A DNA stretch of 64,000 nucleotides from Lentimicrobium sp. (GCA_019429275.1 JAHYJC010000012.1:1-64000), one strand, 5' to 3'; numbered from the stretch's first letter, positions 37,384-48,404 are shown. The notes: generated by a model from the letters alone, not told the origin. Program-made: numbers and translations.

Positions 37384-40300
37384 ATGATGAAATTTTTACT
37401 TGCATTAATACTGCTTCCACTGTTGCTTCATGCCCAGGATGGTGAATATACTCCGAAACAGGTTCAGCTTCGTTATCCCGAACTTCAGCCCATGAGTGCT
37501 TATGATTCAATGATGCTTTCGCGTTTACCGGAATTTGTGCCCGAAAACAATACACTTCGCCGTTTACTTCCGTTTTCAGTCGATAATTCTGTACTACCCT
37601 GGTTCAGGCCATTGGTTGCCCAGGTAGGACTTGAATGTGGTCAGGCAAGTAGTATCGGAGTTATGTTTACCTATGAAATGGCCAATGCAAGACAATTGCC
37701 GGCCAATGTACCTGAGAATCAATATACCACGCATTTTACCTATAGTTTTATCAACGGAGGCTCTAATGCCGGAGTTAATTATTATGAATCCTTCGAAATT
37801 ATAAAAAAGGCAGGAAATCCAACGATTGCAGATTACGGAGGAATGGCTCCCGGGGGGCCGTCTATGTGGATGAACGGATATGCCAAGTACTACAATGCCT
37901 TGCACAACCGTGTAGATGAGGTTTATTCAGTAAAAGTAAATACAGCCGAGGGTATTCAAACCCTTAAAAACTGGATTTACGACCACGCCAATGGATCCTC
38001 AGCCGGTGGGCTCGGATGTTTTTACGGTCAGTATTCCAACCCGCCGATGGTTTTACCTCCGGGCACACCCGAAGCGGGTAAACACGTAATACCTTCATGG
38101 GGCAGCTCAGCCAACCATGCCATGACCATCTGTGGCTACAACGATTCTATTCGCTGGGATTACAATGGCGACGGGCAATACACCAACCATATCGACCTTA
38201 ACGGTGATGGTATTATCGATGTGCGCGACTGGGAAATCGGAGGGTTTAAAATGGCCAATACCTATGGCTCCATCAGCGGTTGGGGCGATCAGGGCTTTGC
38301 CTATATGATGTATAAGTCGGTGGCCGATCCGTTTCAGCAGGGTGGCATCTGGAACAACAGTGTTGTAATAGTGGATGTTAAAGATGAGTATCAGCCACAG
38401 CTCACTGCAAAAATCTCAATGTCGTACTATTGCAGAAATAAACTTAAGGTTACCGTTGGCGTATCATCCGACCCTGCTGCAACACAACCGGAATACATCA
38501 TGCATTTCCCGGTTTTTGATTTTCAGGGAGGTTGTCTGCCCATGCAGGGAAATGGTTTTCCCGAAATCATTGAATTCGGACTCGATCTGAATCCCATTCT
38601 GGTGCACCTTGAGCCGGAAGTTGAAGCCAGGTTTTTTCTGAGAATTGAAGAAAACGATCCGCTGAACGAAGGAACCGGAATACTGACCGGATTCTCACTA
38701 ATGGACTATACACAAGGGGTCACTGAAATTAACAGCATGGTTACCAATATCCCAATCGTTAACAATGGCATTACTTCTGTAAATTTAAATGCCTCCATCA
38801 ATTTTGATCCCGCACTGATTGTCACTGAAAACCTTCCTCCGCTTCAGTTATACGGCAACTACAGTGCTGAACTTCAGGCTCAGGGAGGAACTCCGCCCTA
38901 CAAATGGAGCATTGCAGAAGATTATTCACGTTTTGATTCTGTAGCAACCATGCAGAATATCACCGCCCAAAAGCTGACCCTTTCGAGCAACAGCAATGGC
39001 AAAGCCCAGGTGAATCTGCCTTTTGCTTTTCCTTATTTTGGCAACGAATATGAAGTAGTTTATGCTACTGCCGATGGTTACCTCATCTTTGAAAACACAC
39101 TGATTCCCTGGCCTTTTTACATAGAAGGAAGAACATATTTTATTGACAATCCTATGATTGCCCCCAGTATGTCAAATCCTTACATTATTACTCCTGCCGA
39201 AGGTGATGGGGTGTGGTATGAGGCTTCAGAGGACTATGTTACCTTCAGGTGGAAGATGTCAATTTATCAGACTGCCGGAACTATAAATTCCACAGCCCGT
39301 TTGTTCAGGGATGGCCGCATAGAACTGAACTTCGGAGAATTCAGCGCACCTTCATACATTGAAAGATATACCGGAATTTCGGCTGGGGATGGAGAAAACT
39401 ATTACCTGCTTTCACACAATCCCGACTTTTCGCCTGCACTTGACCAGCTCGTGCGATACAGTCCTCTTGCGCTGCATAAAGGTATTGATTTGACAGAAAA
39501 CGGTTTGCTTACAGGCACAGCCGTTGAAATGTCCGAAGATATTCCTTTAAGATTTTGTGTTTCAGACAAAAACAATCTCAAGAGCTATAAAACTCTGATA
39601 ATTAGCACAGAAGGCTTGCAAATGGAATACGAAATAAACTCTGGCGATGATTCAGTGATTGAATTTGGCGAAACATTTACCATTGATCTTCAGATTACGA
39701 ATCATAACAGCTTCCCAATTCAGGAGACAACATTTTCGCTCACCACCATTGATACGAATTTCGAAGTCCTCGATGGCCTTTCTTCAATTTCAGGACTCTT
39801 ACCTGGAGAGAGTATTTCGGTGAAAGATGCATTTATGGTACTGACAGGAAATTTTGTGCCCGACGATCACGAGGGAATCTTTACCATCTCAGCTTCATCA
39901 GCCGAGGGAAACTGGGCCCGTACCATAAGCCTCACAGGGCACAGCCCGGTTATTGACTTCAGCAATCTGCAAATTGTGGATGGCAACAATGGCATACTCG
40001 AACCCGGCGAAAGTGCTATACTACAGATTGGAATTACAAATACCGGAGGAGCAAAATTGTTAAACGCAGTGGCATCATTGCAATCCTGGGACCCATATTT
40101 AACAATAACTGAAGTGAATCATTCCTGCGACACCCTCTCGCCTGATGAAGAATGGTCAATTACCTATAACATCGCCCTTGCACCAGCTGCGCCACTTTAT
40201 CATACCCTGCTGCTCAATGTTCAGGTTTTGGGTGATAATGAGTTTAATTTCATTAAAACAATTCCGCTGCTCACAGGCTTCATCATTGAAGATTTTGAAA

Positions 40301-41007
40301 CCGGTTCAATGTTTACGTATGATTGGCAAACCGGAGGAAATACAAAATGGTACATCGAAGGAGAAAGTGCCTGGGAAGGTAATTACTGTGCAAGGTCAGG
40401 GTCCATTGTTGACAATCAGAACTCAAACCTCTGGCTTGAATGGAATGTGGCTTATGCCGATTCTATTTCTTTCTGGTATAAGGTTTCATCAGAAGCCAAC
40501 TACGATTATCTCTACTTTTTCTGTGGCGAACAGGAAAAAGGTAAATGGGCCGGTGAAGTTCCATGGTCTTTTGCAAAATTTCCCGTCAACTCGGGTAATC
40601 AGATTTTCTCATGGCGATACAAAAAGGATGTAAGTGTTTCAACCGGTGAAGATTGCGCAAGAATCGATTATATAATGCTGCCTGTTTTTGAAGTGCCAAC
40701 AGCGGTTCCGGAAACCGAAACCATACTTTCGATATTTTCGGTTTATCCCAACCCTTTTACAGAGGATTTTACCATCAGCTATGGGCTGATGCAATCAAGC
40801 CATGTTAATGTGCTGGTAAGTGATGCAAAGGGCCGGATTTTATACCAGCACTCCCCGCCAACTCCTTTGCCAAAAGGAATACACCAGTTAAAGCCCGGGC
40901 TCAATTTGGAGGCTCCGGGTACTTATCTTATTATTCTTCAGACAGATACAGGTAGGTATGTGAAAAAATTAATCCGCACAGGGCGGAGTAAAGCCGGTGT
41001 TAATTAA
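37384..41007 (+). CDS. C1A papain-like peptidase with T9SS sorting domain
   Basis: QVGLECGQASS (Cys), SANHAMTICGYND (His), ANTYGSISGWGDQGFAYM (Asn); C-term SVYPNPFTEDFTISYG..GTYLIILQTDTGRYVKKLIRTG. Confidence 0.85.
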   Translation: MMKFLLALILLPLLLHAQDGEYTPKQVQLRYPELQPMSAYDSMMLSRLPEFVPENNTLRRLLPFSVDNSVLPWFRPLVAQVGLECGQASSIGVMFTYEMANARQLPANVPENQYTTHFTYSFINGGSNAGVNYYESFEIIKKAGNPTIADYGGMAPGGPSMWMNGYAKYYNALHNRVDEVYSVKVNTAEGIQTLKNWIYDHANGSSAGGLGCFYGQYSNPPMVLPPGTPEAGKHVIPSWGSSANHAMTICGYNDSIRWDYNGDGQYTNHIDLNGDGIIDVRDWEIGGFKMANTYGSISGWGDQGFAYMMYKSVADPFQQGGIWNNSVVIVDVKDEYQPQLTAKISMSYYCRNKLKVTVGVSSDPAATQPEYIMHFPVFDFQGGCLPMQGNGFPEIIEFGLDLNPILVHLEPEVEARFFLRIEENDPLNEGTGILTGFSLMDYTQGVTEINSMVTNIPIVNNGITSVNLNASINFDPALIVTENLPPLQLYGNYSAELQAQGGTPPYKWSIAEDYSRFDSVATMQNITAQKLTLSSNSNGKAQVNLPFAFPYFGNEYEVVYATADGYLIFENTLIPWPFYIEGRTYFIDNPMIAPSMSNPYIITPAEGDGVWYEASEDYVTFRWKMSIYQTAGTINSTARLFRDGRIELNFGEFSAPSYIERYTGISAGDGENYYLLSHNPDFSPALDQLVRYSPLALHKGIDLTENGLLTGTAVEMSEDIPLRFCVSDKNNLKSYKTLIISTEGLQMEYEINSGDDSVIEFGETFTIDLQITNHNSFPIQETTFSLTTIDTNFEVLDGLSSISGLLPGESISVKDAFMVLTGNFVPDDHEGIFTISASSAEGNWARTISLTGHSPVIDFSNLQIVDGNNGILEPGESAILQIGITNTGGAKLLNAVASLQSWDPYLTITEVNHSCDTLSPDEEWSITYNIALAPAAPLYHTLLLNVQVLGDNEFNFIKTIPLLTGFIIEDFETGSMFTYDWQTGGNTKWYIEGESAWEGNYCARSGSIVDNQNSNLWLEWNVAYADSISFWYKVSSEANYDYLYFFCGEQEKGKWAGEVPWSFAKFPVNSGNQIFSWRYKKDVSVSTGEDCARIDYIMLPVFEVPTAVPETETILSIFSVYPNPFTEDFTISYGLMQSSHVNVLVSDAKGRILYQHSPPTPLPKGIHQLKPGLNLEAPGTYLIILQTDTGRYVKKLIRTGRSKAGVN

Positions 41008-41051
41008 GAAAACAAATTATTCACTTACTTTGCCAAACAGATAGCGCAGGC

Positions 41052-42560
41052 ATGAATAATGGCAGAAAATTTCCGGAAGAATGGCTAAAACAGGGAATGT
41101 TTACATTTCTCCTGTTTATGATGGTTTTTCCACTGCTACAGTCGCGCTTCGGATTGATTAAAGAAAAGCCCCTTACCGGTGCATTTTCAGCCATTGCCAA
41201 ACCCGATCCGGGTAGTTTTACACGGCCCGAATGGCTGAGTGGTGTTTTTCAGGATGAATTTAACAAACGAACCGAAAATCATATCGGATTCCGGAATTCT
41301 CTTGTGAGAATAAACAATCAGATCGATTATACTTTTTTCAGGCAAGCCAATGCCGAAGGGGTAATTTCAGGGAAAAACGGAGAATTGTTTGAAGAAGATT
41401 ACATCAGGGAGGCAAAGGGTTTGTTTTTTATTGGCGACGAAACCTGGAAGAAAAAAGCAGCTCAGTTAAAGGCCGTGCAGGATACACTTGCCGTTTTTGG
41501 AAAAACACTGGTGGTAATTATCGAACCGGGAAAAGCAACGTACTACCCCGAGTTATCTCCCCGAAAATACCGGAATATTGATTCTGACGGGAAATTGACA
41601 AACTATGGGCAAATGGTTCACCATTTCATTAAGGAAGGCATCAATTTACTGGATTTGGATGCGTATTTCAGAAAAATGAAAAACGAAGTGCCCCATCCTT
41701 TGTTTCTAAAGGGAGGAACTCACTGGAGCTACTATGGGGCGGCACTTGCAGCTGATACTACCCTGGCATACCTTTCAGGATTGAGTCATAAATATATTCC
41801 GGATATGACGATTGAAGGCATCAAAAATCTTGATACCATAAGGCATCCCGATTATGACATTGGTTTGGCAATGAATCTGATATTTTCCATAAGGCAAGAA
41901 GAACCCGTTTACCCGGTTTTTAGTTTTGACGAGAAGCAAACTTCAGAAAAAGCCGACGTACTCATTGTCGGAGACAGTTTCTATTTCAACTGGCTCAATG
42001 ATCAAATCACTCCCTCGGCTTTTAGCAATTGTGATTTCTGGTACTATAATAAAAATATTACCCGCTGCGATTACCTGCAGGATGGAATAGCCTCAGATAA
42101 AAATCTCAGGGACGAGGTGCTAAAACGTGATATCATTATGATTATGATTACCGGAAGATTTCACCATGCATTTGCCTGGAGTTTTGACGAACAGCTACAT
42201 GAATTGTTTTTCCCCGAAAAGAGGGATCACGAATGGTACTTTGCCAATCAGGTAAGAGTTTATGATGCAGCTTTCAGGCAAATGGTTGCCGAAGCCGATT
42301 CTATGCAGATAAGCAATGAACAACGCATCAATCAGGAGGCAAGCTATTTATTCTATAAGGATTACACAGAAAATCCTGAGAAATATACCCGGCGTCATGA
42401 ACTGGTCAGGCTATACAGTCTGGGCATTTCAAGCACACCCGAATGGATGGAGCAAATAAGAGAGAAAGCCTTAAAAAACGGAGTTGATGTTGATGTGCAA
42501 CTCCGTCGCGATGCAGAATGGATGGCCGATGAAAAACTTAAAAACCTGAACCGGGAATGA
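41052..42560 (+). CDS. AlgJ/AlgX-like SGNH-fold protein (putative O-acetyltransferase/esterase)
   Basis: N-terminal TM; GVISGKNGELFEEDYI; GGTHWSYYGAALAADTT (HW motif); VLIVGDSFYFNW. Confidence 0.68.
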   Translation: MNNGRKFPEEWLKQGMFTFLLFMMVFPLLQSRFGLIKEKPLTGAFSAIAKPDPGSFTRPEWLSGVFQDEFNKRTENHIGFRNSLVRINNQIDYTFFRQANAEGVISGKNGELFEEDYIREAKGLFFIGDETWKKKAAQLKAVQDTLAVFGKTLVVIIEPGKATYYPELSPRKYRNIDSDGKLTNYGQMVHHFIKEGINLLDLDAYFRKMKNEVPHPLFLKGGTHWSYYGAALAADTTLAYLSGLSHKYIPDMTIEGIKNLDTIRHPDYDIGLAMNLIFSIRQEEPVYPVFSFDEKQTSEKADVLIVGDSFYFNWLNDQITPSAFSNCDFWYYNKNITRCDYLQDGIASDKNLRDEVLKRDIIMIMITGRFHHAFAWSFDEQLHELFFPEKRDHEWYFANQVRVYDAAFRQMVAEADSMQISNEQRINQEASYLFYKDYTENPEKYTRRHELVRLYSLGISSTPEWMEQIREKALKNGVDVDVQLRRDAEWMADEKLKNLNRE

Positions 42561-42693
42561 CTCTCTTTTTCCATAAAAAGTAGCTGTGATCTGGATGTTG
42601 TCATTCTACCTGCATTTAATTACATCTGTTTTTGCGAAAATTCTGAACAACAAATCTTTTTATATGTTAATTGACGGAAAAAACCTCTTCAGC

Positions 42694-44652
42694 ATGAAAT
42701 ATTTACTTTTGTTTGCACTTTCAGTGTCAATCAGTCTGCCGTCTTATTCCCAGAATCCTTCTTCGCTGAGAGAAACCGGCGAAATGCTGGTTCAGTTCAA
42801 ACCAACCCTTGAGGCAGTCAACGCCTTACAATTTGCAAATGATTTTGTGGAGGCTGATATATCTTTTGACAGACAATTATCGGAAAGGATGAACATCTGG
42901 CTGCTGACTTTTGACGAATCAAGAGCATCAGCCAATCAATTACTGGAAAAGGTCAGAAGCCATCCGATGGTTTCTCTGGCGCAGTTTAATCATTTGGTCA
43001 CCGAAAGAGAGGTTATTCCCAACGATCCTTCGTTTGATCTGCTGTGGGCTATGCAAAACACCGGGCAAATGAACGGAACCCCTTCGGCCGATATCAAAGC
43101 AACTTTTGCATGGGATATCACAACTTCGGGAACCACTGTACTTGGCGACACCATTGTGGTTGCCATGGTTGATGGTGGCATTGACCTTAACCACAATGAC
43201 TTAAAGCTCTGGAAAAACAGGCTTGAAATTCCCGGCAACGGAATTGATGATGATTTAAACGGATACATTGATGATTACAATGGCTGGAATGCATACGGGA
43301 ACAATGGAAATGTTCAGTCGAGCGATCATGGAACGCATGTTGCAGGAACTGCTACAGCCATTGGTAATAACGAAAACGGCGTCACAGGCGTGGCGTTCAA
43401 CACCTACCTGATGCCCATTTCGGGGTCAGGTTCAAACGAAGCCCTGGTTGTAGCTTCCTACGACTACATTTTCACCATGCGCAGGATTTACAACGAAACC
43501 AATGGTTCGGCCGGGGCTTTTGTTGTTGCCACAAACTCTTCTTTCGGAATTGATATGGGAAATCCAGTCAATTACCCTTTATGGGGAGCAATCTATGATT
43601 CACTGGGCTCGGTCGGAATTCTGAACGTTGCTTCCACTGCAAACAGAAATTGGAATATCGATGAGGTTGGAGACATACCTACAGGAATGACCAACAACTC
43701 GGTTGTAGCCATTACAAACAGCACCAATACCGATGCCCTGAACAGTCAGGCAGGTTACGGCCTCGTCAGCATCGACCTGGCCGCTCCGGGAACCAACATT
43801 TACTCCTCCCGTCCCGGGAATACTTATGGATACAAAACCGGAACATCAATGTCATCGCCCCATGTAACGGGTTCAATAGCCCTTATGTATGCCGCAGCCG
43901 ATTCAGTTACCATTGAGGAGTACAGAAGCAATCCGGAGTTAGTTTCGCTTAAGTTTAAACAATATCTGATTGCTTCTGTGGATACCCTTCCGGCTTTCGT
44001 TGGGCGAACGGTAAGCGGAGGCCGGCTCAACCTGTTTAATACTTTGCTAATGGTTCAAAACCCGCCTTCAATTTCTGTTGAGCCCGATTCAGTTTCAGTT
44101 TTGCTCGGTCCGGGTAACATTGCAAATATTGCACTTGAGATTGCCTCTACCGGCAGTGGCTATAACCCTTTCTCGGTCTTAATACCCGACACCATTTCAT
44201 GGGTTTCTTCTGAATTTCCCAATGATACTTTATCAGGAAGCTTGCCAAAACAAATAAACCTCAGTTTTGCTGCAGGTGACCTGGATGCAGGAAATTACAC
44301 AACCGAAATTACAATCAGAGACTATTTTCTGAACGAAATAACCATTCCGGTCAGCCTGGATATTGAGCTTGGAGTTGATTCAAAAATTTTATCGGGAATT
44401 GATGCGGGATTCAGGGTTTTCCCCAACCCATTCACATCGGGATTCAAGATTTTTCTTTCTCTACCGGAATCAAATGGTGCAGCCTTCCAACTGTTTCGTT
44501 CAAATGGGGCAAAGGTTTATGAAACTTCAAACCAAGCATTTTCAGCGGGATCATACACTTTCAACGTTAATGAAACGCTGGCTCCCGGGGTTTACTTTCT
44601 CCGTTTGACTACCAATAATTTTGTCAGGACATTGAAACTTATTGCGCAATAG
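42694..44652 (+). CDS. S8 subtilisin-like peptidase with T9SS sorting domain (start trimmed from 42586)
   Basis: VAMVDGGIDLNHND, SSDHGTHVAGTATAIGNN, GTSMSSPHVTGSIALMYAA; C-term RVFPNPFTSGFKIFLS..GVYFLRLTTNNFVRTLKLIAQ. Confidence 0.95.
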   Translation: MKYLLLFALSVSISLPSYSQNPSSLRETGEMLVQFKPTLEAVNALQFANDFVEADISFDRQLSERMNIWLLTFDESRASANQLLEKVRSHPMVSLAQFNHLVTEREVIPNDPSFDLLWAMQNTGQMNGTPSADIKATFAWDITTSGTTVLGDTIVVAMVDGGIDLNHNDLKLWKNRLEIPGNGIDDDLNGYIDDYNGWNAYGNNGNVQSSDHGTHVAGTATAIGNNENGVTGVAFNTYLMPISGSGSNEALVVASYDYIFTMRRIYNETNGSAGAFVVATNSSFGIDMGNPVNYPLWGAIYDSLGSVGILNVASTANRNWNIDEVGDIPTGMTNNSVVAITNSTNTDALNSQAGYGLVSIDLAAPGTNIYSSRPGNTYGYKTGTSMSSPHVTGSIALMYAAADSVTIEEYRSNPELVSLKFKQYLIASVDTLPAFVGRTVSGGRLNLFNTLLMVQNPPSISVEPDSVSVLLGPGNIANIALEIASTGSGYNPFSVLIPDTISWVSSEFPNDTLSGSLPKQINLSFAAGDLDAGNYTTEITIRDYFLNEITIPVSLDIELGVDSKILSGIDAGFRVFPNPFTSGFKIFLSLPESNGAAFQLFRSNGAKVYETSNQAFSAGSYTFNVNETLAPGVYFLRLTTNNFVRTLKLIAQ

Positions 44653-44692
44653 TTAAGAAATCCAATATTTCTTCAAACTCAAAAACCCACAA

Positions 44693-44719
44693 AGTCAGCT
44701 GTAAAAGGCTGATTTTTTT
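44693..44719 (+). terminator. Weak rho-independent terminator candidate
   Basis: TCAGC-tgtaaaag-GCTGA followed by TTTTTTT. Confidence 0.45.
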
Positions 44720-44845
44720 GCATTTTTTTTTGCAACCAACAACACTGATGACATTTCTGCATTAATCAACCAGCGGAATTTGTAATTCCTTTGATTTTTC
44801 TGTAACTTTATTCCTTGTTACAAAACAAACCAACACTGAATAAGG

Positions 44846-47743
44846 ATGAAAAATCAAATTACCCTGATTGCTGTCATCGTTTTTCTGGTGGCCATGTTTC
44901 CCAAAACCGGCCCGGCTCAGAAACCTTCCCGATCTCCTGAAGGTTGGGCAATAGTTGCTTCCTATACCATCCCAGGTAAAGCATCGGGACTGGCCTGGGA
45001 CGGAACCTATATCTACTTCGGCATATACGGAACCAACGGGAGCAATATTTACAGATTCGACCAATCCAATGGTAGCAGCGCTCTTCAGTGTACCGGATCG
45101 TTTGGTGATGCCTACGGACTGACCCACAAGTCACCCAATCTGGTTACCATTGATCAACCTTCATCATCATCACAGCCGGCCAATGCCCTTGAGTTTAACC
45201 TGTCAGGAGCAACAGCATCTACCTTGCCTCTTCCCGATCATTATATGTCAGGAGTAGCCTGGGACAATGATAGCTGGTGGGTTTGCACCTATTATCCCGA
45301 TCCGGGAACGGTTTACAACCTCAGTACAACAGGGGCGGTTTTATCGCAGTTTACCCCACCGGCAAACCAGCCCTGGGATATCTGCAAACAGGGCAACGAC
45401 CTTTGGATAGCTGATTATAATGCGAATATGCTCTACAAAGTTACCACAGCCGGTAATGTGATAGAAAGTCATGCTTCGGTTAATCAACGGCCTTCAGGAA
45501 TTGTCTTTGATGGAACCTTTCTTTGGTATTGCGATGGTCCGCTGGGAAGTAGCAGCACACTTTACAAAATTGATCTGGCCGGAACAGGAACTCCGATGAT
45601 CTATGTGCCGGTTACCACACATAATTTCGGGGCAGTGTCCATAGGAGAATCTTCAACCTGGAATTGCGAAGTATACAATAATGGCACAGCCGATCTAAAT
45701 ATTACAAACATTCAGATACCAGCCGGACAGCCTATTACCACTACTTTTTCGGTGCCACAAATCATCGCCCCGGGCAACAGTTTAATTGTTCCTCTTAAAT
45801 TTACACCTGTTGTTGCCGGAGCATTGATCACCCATGTAAACATTCTCTCAAACGATCCGCTTCACCCCCAGGTTCAGTTAGCCCTGACCGGAAACGGTGT
45901 GTATCCGGGACCACATATTCTGCTAACCCAAACCAGTCATAATTTCGGATTAAGGCGGGCCGGAGCTTTTTCAAGGTGGTATCTCCCTGTGACCAACGAT
46001 GGCAACCAGAATCTGGTAATCAGTGATCTTTTGATGAGTGACGATCACTTTATTGTTGATGAATCAGTGGTTCTTCCTTTGACTCTTTTGCCCCTGGGCA
46101 CAACCGATATCCCTGTTTGGTTCCACCCAACCGATGGTGACGACTACGACGGCATACTATCCATTATTTCGAATGCTGAAGGGCAGGGCACAGTGGATGT
46201 TGATTTGAGTGGAAGTGGTGATGATGCCCAATATCCTATCGGAACTACCCTTTGGACATACAACATTACCGGAGGTTTTGACAACAGCCCGAAATCTATT
46301 GTGCCGATAGGTGATAATACAGGCGATGGAGTCGATGAGGTTGTTGTAAGCTCTGAAGATTATATCATTCGTTGCTTTAATGGAAATTCTTCAGGTACTG
46401 CAGATGTGTTGTGGGAGAAATTTATATATTCCGGTGCAGTTTATCAGCAGAATGGTATCACTGCAACCGGCGATATTGATGGCGATGGTTTTCAGGATGT
46501 AATCATCGGTACAGCCTGGGGAGACCGATCCATCATCGCATTATCGGGTAAAACAGGTGCCCAACTGTGGAAACACGACACCCATGAATACGGCGGTGGA
46601 GGCTGGGTTTATCAGGTAGATAGCCGGTTCGACTACAACTCCGATGGCTTTCCCGATGTTCTTGCTGCAACAGGTAACGATGTAAATGATACCGGTCCTT
46701 TGCGCGTATATTGCCTTAACGGATTGACTGGTAATCCAATCTGGGAACGACCTATAGGCGGAGCTGTATTTTCAGTGATCGGCGTTGAGGATTTTACCGG
46801 CGATTCGCATCCCGACGTTATTGCGGGAGCTACCAATATTTCAGAAACGGCCGGAAGGGTAATCGGAATTGATGGTTCTAATGGTACAATAAAATGGACT
46901 TACAATACATCCGGAACTTCGGTCTGGGGCCTTATGCAGTTGGATGATATCAATGATGATGGAATTCCTGATATCGCAGCAGGTGACTTCAGCGGTAAAA
47001 TCGTATTTCTGGATGCAGTAACCGGAAGTAAAATTAATGAGTTGAGTCTGGGGCCGGTTTTGATATTGAGGCTGGTTGATATAGGAGATGTCAACAATAA
47101 TGGTTTCCGCGATGTGTTGATTGCTCACAGTGGAACCAATGGCCTTGTGGTAGATGGAAAAACCTGTACAACCGTCTGGGTAAAACCACTTTCCGACAAA
47201 TCCTGGTGTGTCGCCAATATCGGAGATATTACCTGGGATGGAACCAGCGATGCCATTATAGGAACCCTTTATCAGAGCAACACAGCTTATTTTCTTGATG
47301 GTTCAGACGGCACAGTGCTCAACTCAAGCCCGGCAAATGCCGCTGTAGATGCTTTGAATGCCATCCCCGATATTACCGGTGATTTCTCCATGGAAATGGT
47401 CTTTGGCGATCGGAATGGATTAATCACCTGTTTATCTGGAGGATATAATCCTTCAACCGTTGGCGTAATTTCTTTGCCCACTGAGACTTTTACTTTTCAG
47501 GTATATCCCAATCCAAATGAGGGTGAATTCCAGGTAAAATTTATGAGTAGTGAGAAGCTTGAGACTGGTTTTCGCCTGACGGATATGCAGGGTAGGGTAG
47601 TTCAGGAATTGCGTTCCATCCGTTTTGATGCAGGAATCAACACCATTGAATTGAATCTGAGAGATGACCTTGCTCCGGGGATTTATTTTCTCGAAGCAAA
47701 TTCATACAAGGGGATACATGTCGAAAAACTGATTTTAAGGTAA
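44846..47743 (+). CDS. Secreted FG-GAP/PQQ-repeat-like protein with choice-of-anchor-D-like domains and T9SS sorting domain
   Basis: GDNTGDGVDEVVVSSEDY, GDIDGDGFQDVIIGTAWGDRS; HNFGAVSIGESSTWNCEVYNNGTADLNITNI; C-term QVYPNPNEGEFQVKF..GIYFLEANSYKGIHVEKLILR. Confidence 0.87.
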   Translation: MKNQITLIAVIVFLVAMFPKTGPAQKPSRSPEGWAIVASYTIPGKASGLAWDGTYIYFGIYGTNGSNIYRFDQSNGSSALQCTGSFGDAYGLTHKSPNLVTIDQPSSSSQPANALEFNLSGATASTLPLPDHYMSGVAWDNDSWWVCTYYPDPGTVYNLSTTGAVLSQFTPPANQPWDICKQGNDLWIADYNANMLYKVTTAGNVIESHASVNQRPSGIVFDGTFLWYCDGPLGSSSTLYKIDLAGTGTPMIYVPVTTHNFGAVSIGESSTWNCEVYNNGTADLNITNIQIPAGQPITTTFSVPQIIAPGNSLIVPLKFTPVVAGALITHVNILSNDPLHPQVQLALTGNGVYPGPHILLTQTSHNFGLRRAGAFSRWYLPVTNDGNQNLVISDLLMSDDHFIVDESVVLPLTLLPLGTTDIPVWFHPTDGDDYDGILSIISNAEGQGTVDVDLSGSGDDAQYPIGTTLWTYNITGGFDNSPKSIVPIGDNTGDGVDEVVVSSEDYIIRCFNGNSSGTADVLWEKFIYSGAVYQQNGITATGDIDGDGFQDVIIGTAWGDRSIIALSGKTGAQLWKHDTHEYGGGGWVYQVDSRFDYNSDGFPDVLAATGNDVNDTGPLRVYCLNGLTGNPIWERPIGGAVFSVIGVEDFTGDSHPDVIAGATNISETAGRVIGIDGSNGTIKWTYNTSGTSVWGLMQLDDINDDGIPDIAAGDFSGKIVFLDAVTGSKINELSLGPVLILRLVDIGDVNNNGFRDVLIAHSGTNGLVVDGKTCTTVWVKPLSDKSWCVANIGDITWDGTSDAIIGTLYQSNTAYFLDGSDGTVLNSSPANAAVDALNAIPDITGDFSMEMVFGDRNGLITCLSGGYNPSTVGVISLPTETFTFQVYPNPNEGEFQVKFMSSEKLETGFRLTDMQGRVVQELRSIRFDAGINTIELNLRDDLAPGIYFLEANSYKGIHVEKLILR

Positions 47744-48340
47744 GCTGATGCATTGATTTACTTTGATATCTCAATTACAAATACAGGATACATATTCTGT
47801 TTATTCTGCCATTGCCTTGTAATTGGTTTATTCGAACAGCAGCTAATTATCGCATCTTGCAAAATAAATTTATTTTTTTGCAAAAATTATTACATAAAAT
47901 TTTGATAATATCCTCTTTTTCACACAGCAATAATTTTTTTTGGGGGGTATCTTTCCTTGCTTTAGTTGATTTTTCTGTCAATCCAGAATATGCCTCATCC
48001 GGTTTCGGTTTATCAATCGATTCAAAATACCTGCAATTATTTTGATAGTCGACAAATGCTTCAAGCCATTTCTGTATTACCTGTGGGGAAATTATATTCT
48101 CAGGTTTACATCGTTTTTTATTTTTTGATGATAAAGTTTTATTTTTTGATGGGGTCGGAGGTTGTTAAGTTGCTCCGGATATCTGTACTTATTGCTCCTC
48201 GTGGTAATTTGTGAAATCAACAGAGCGAAAATTGGACCTGTTATAAATAAATAATCGGGGGCTGTCTTCTTTTTCAGTACAACGATCCCCAAAGCCTTAT
48301 TAAATAATGGCTCCGAATCAAACGCCTTCGTCTCAGTGAT

Positions 48341-48404
48341 GAGTTCCCGGGTAACAATCTAGCTTGAGTATCCATCTTGTTACGTGCCCGGGAAATGCTA
48401 ACTC
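48341..48404. other. Strong imperfect inverted repeat (possible RNA hairpin)
   Basis: TTCCCGGGTAACAA (48344-48357) pairs with TTGTTA-CGTG-CCCGGGAA (48377-48394); outer GAGTT/AACTC also complementary. Confidence 0.65.

Noticed and set aside
37640-37670. Loss of the catalytic Cys in the C1A-like peptidase (ECGQASS instead of CGSCW)
   Set aside because: The Cys of ECGQ lies close to the expected position after the conserved Gln, and His (NHAMTICGYND) and Asn (NTYGSISGWG) regions are present; an active triad is the simpler reading.
47812-48292. Small ORFs 47812-48045, 47966-48214 and 48092-48292
   Set aside because: AT-rich, no domain or secretion signature; treated as noncoding.
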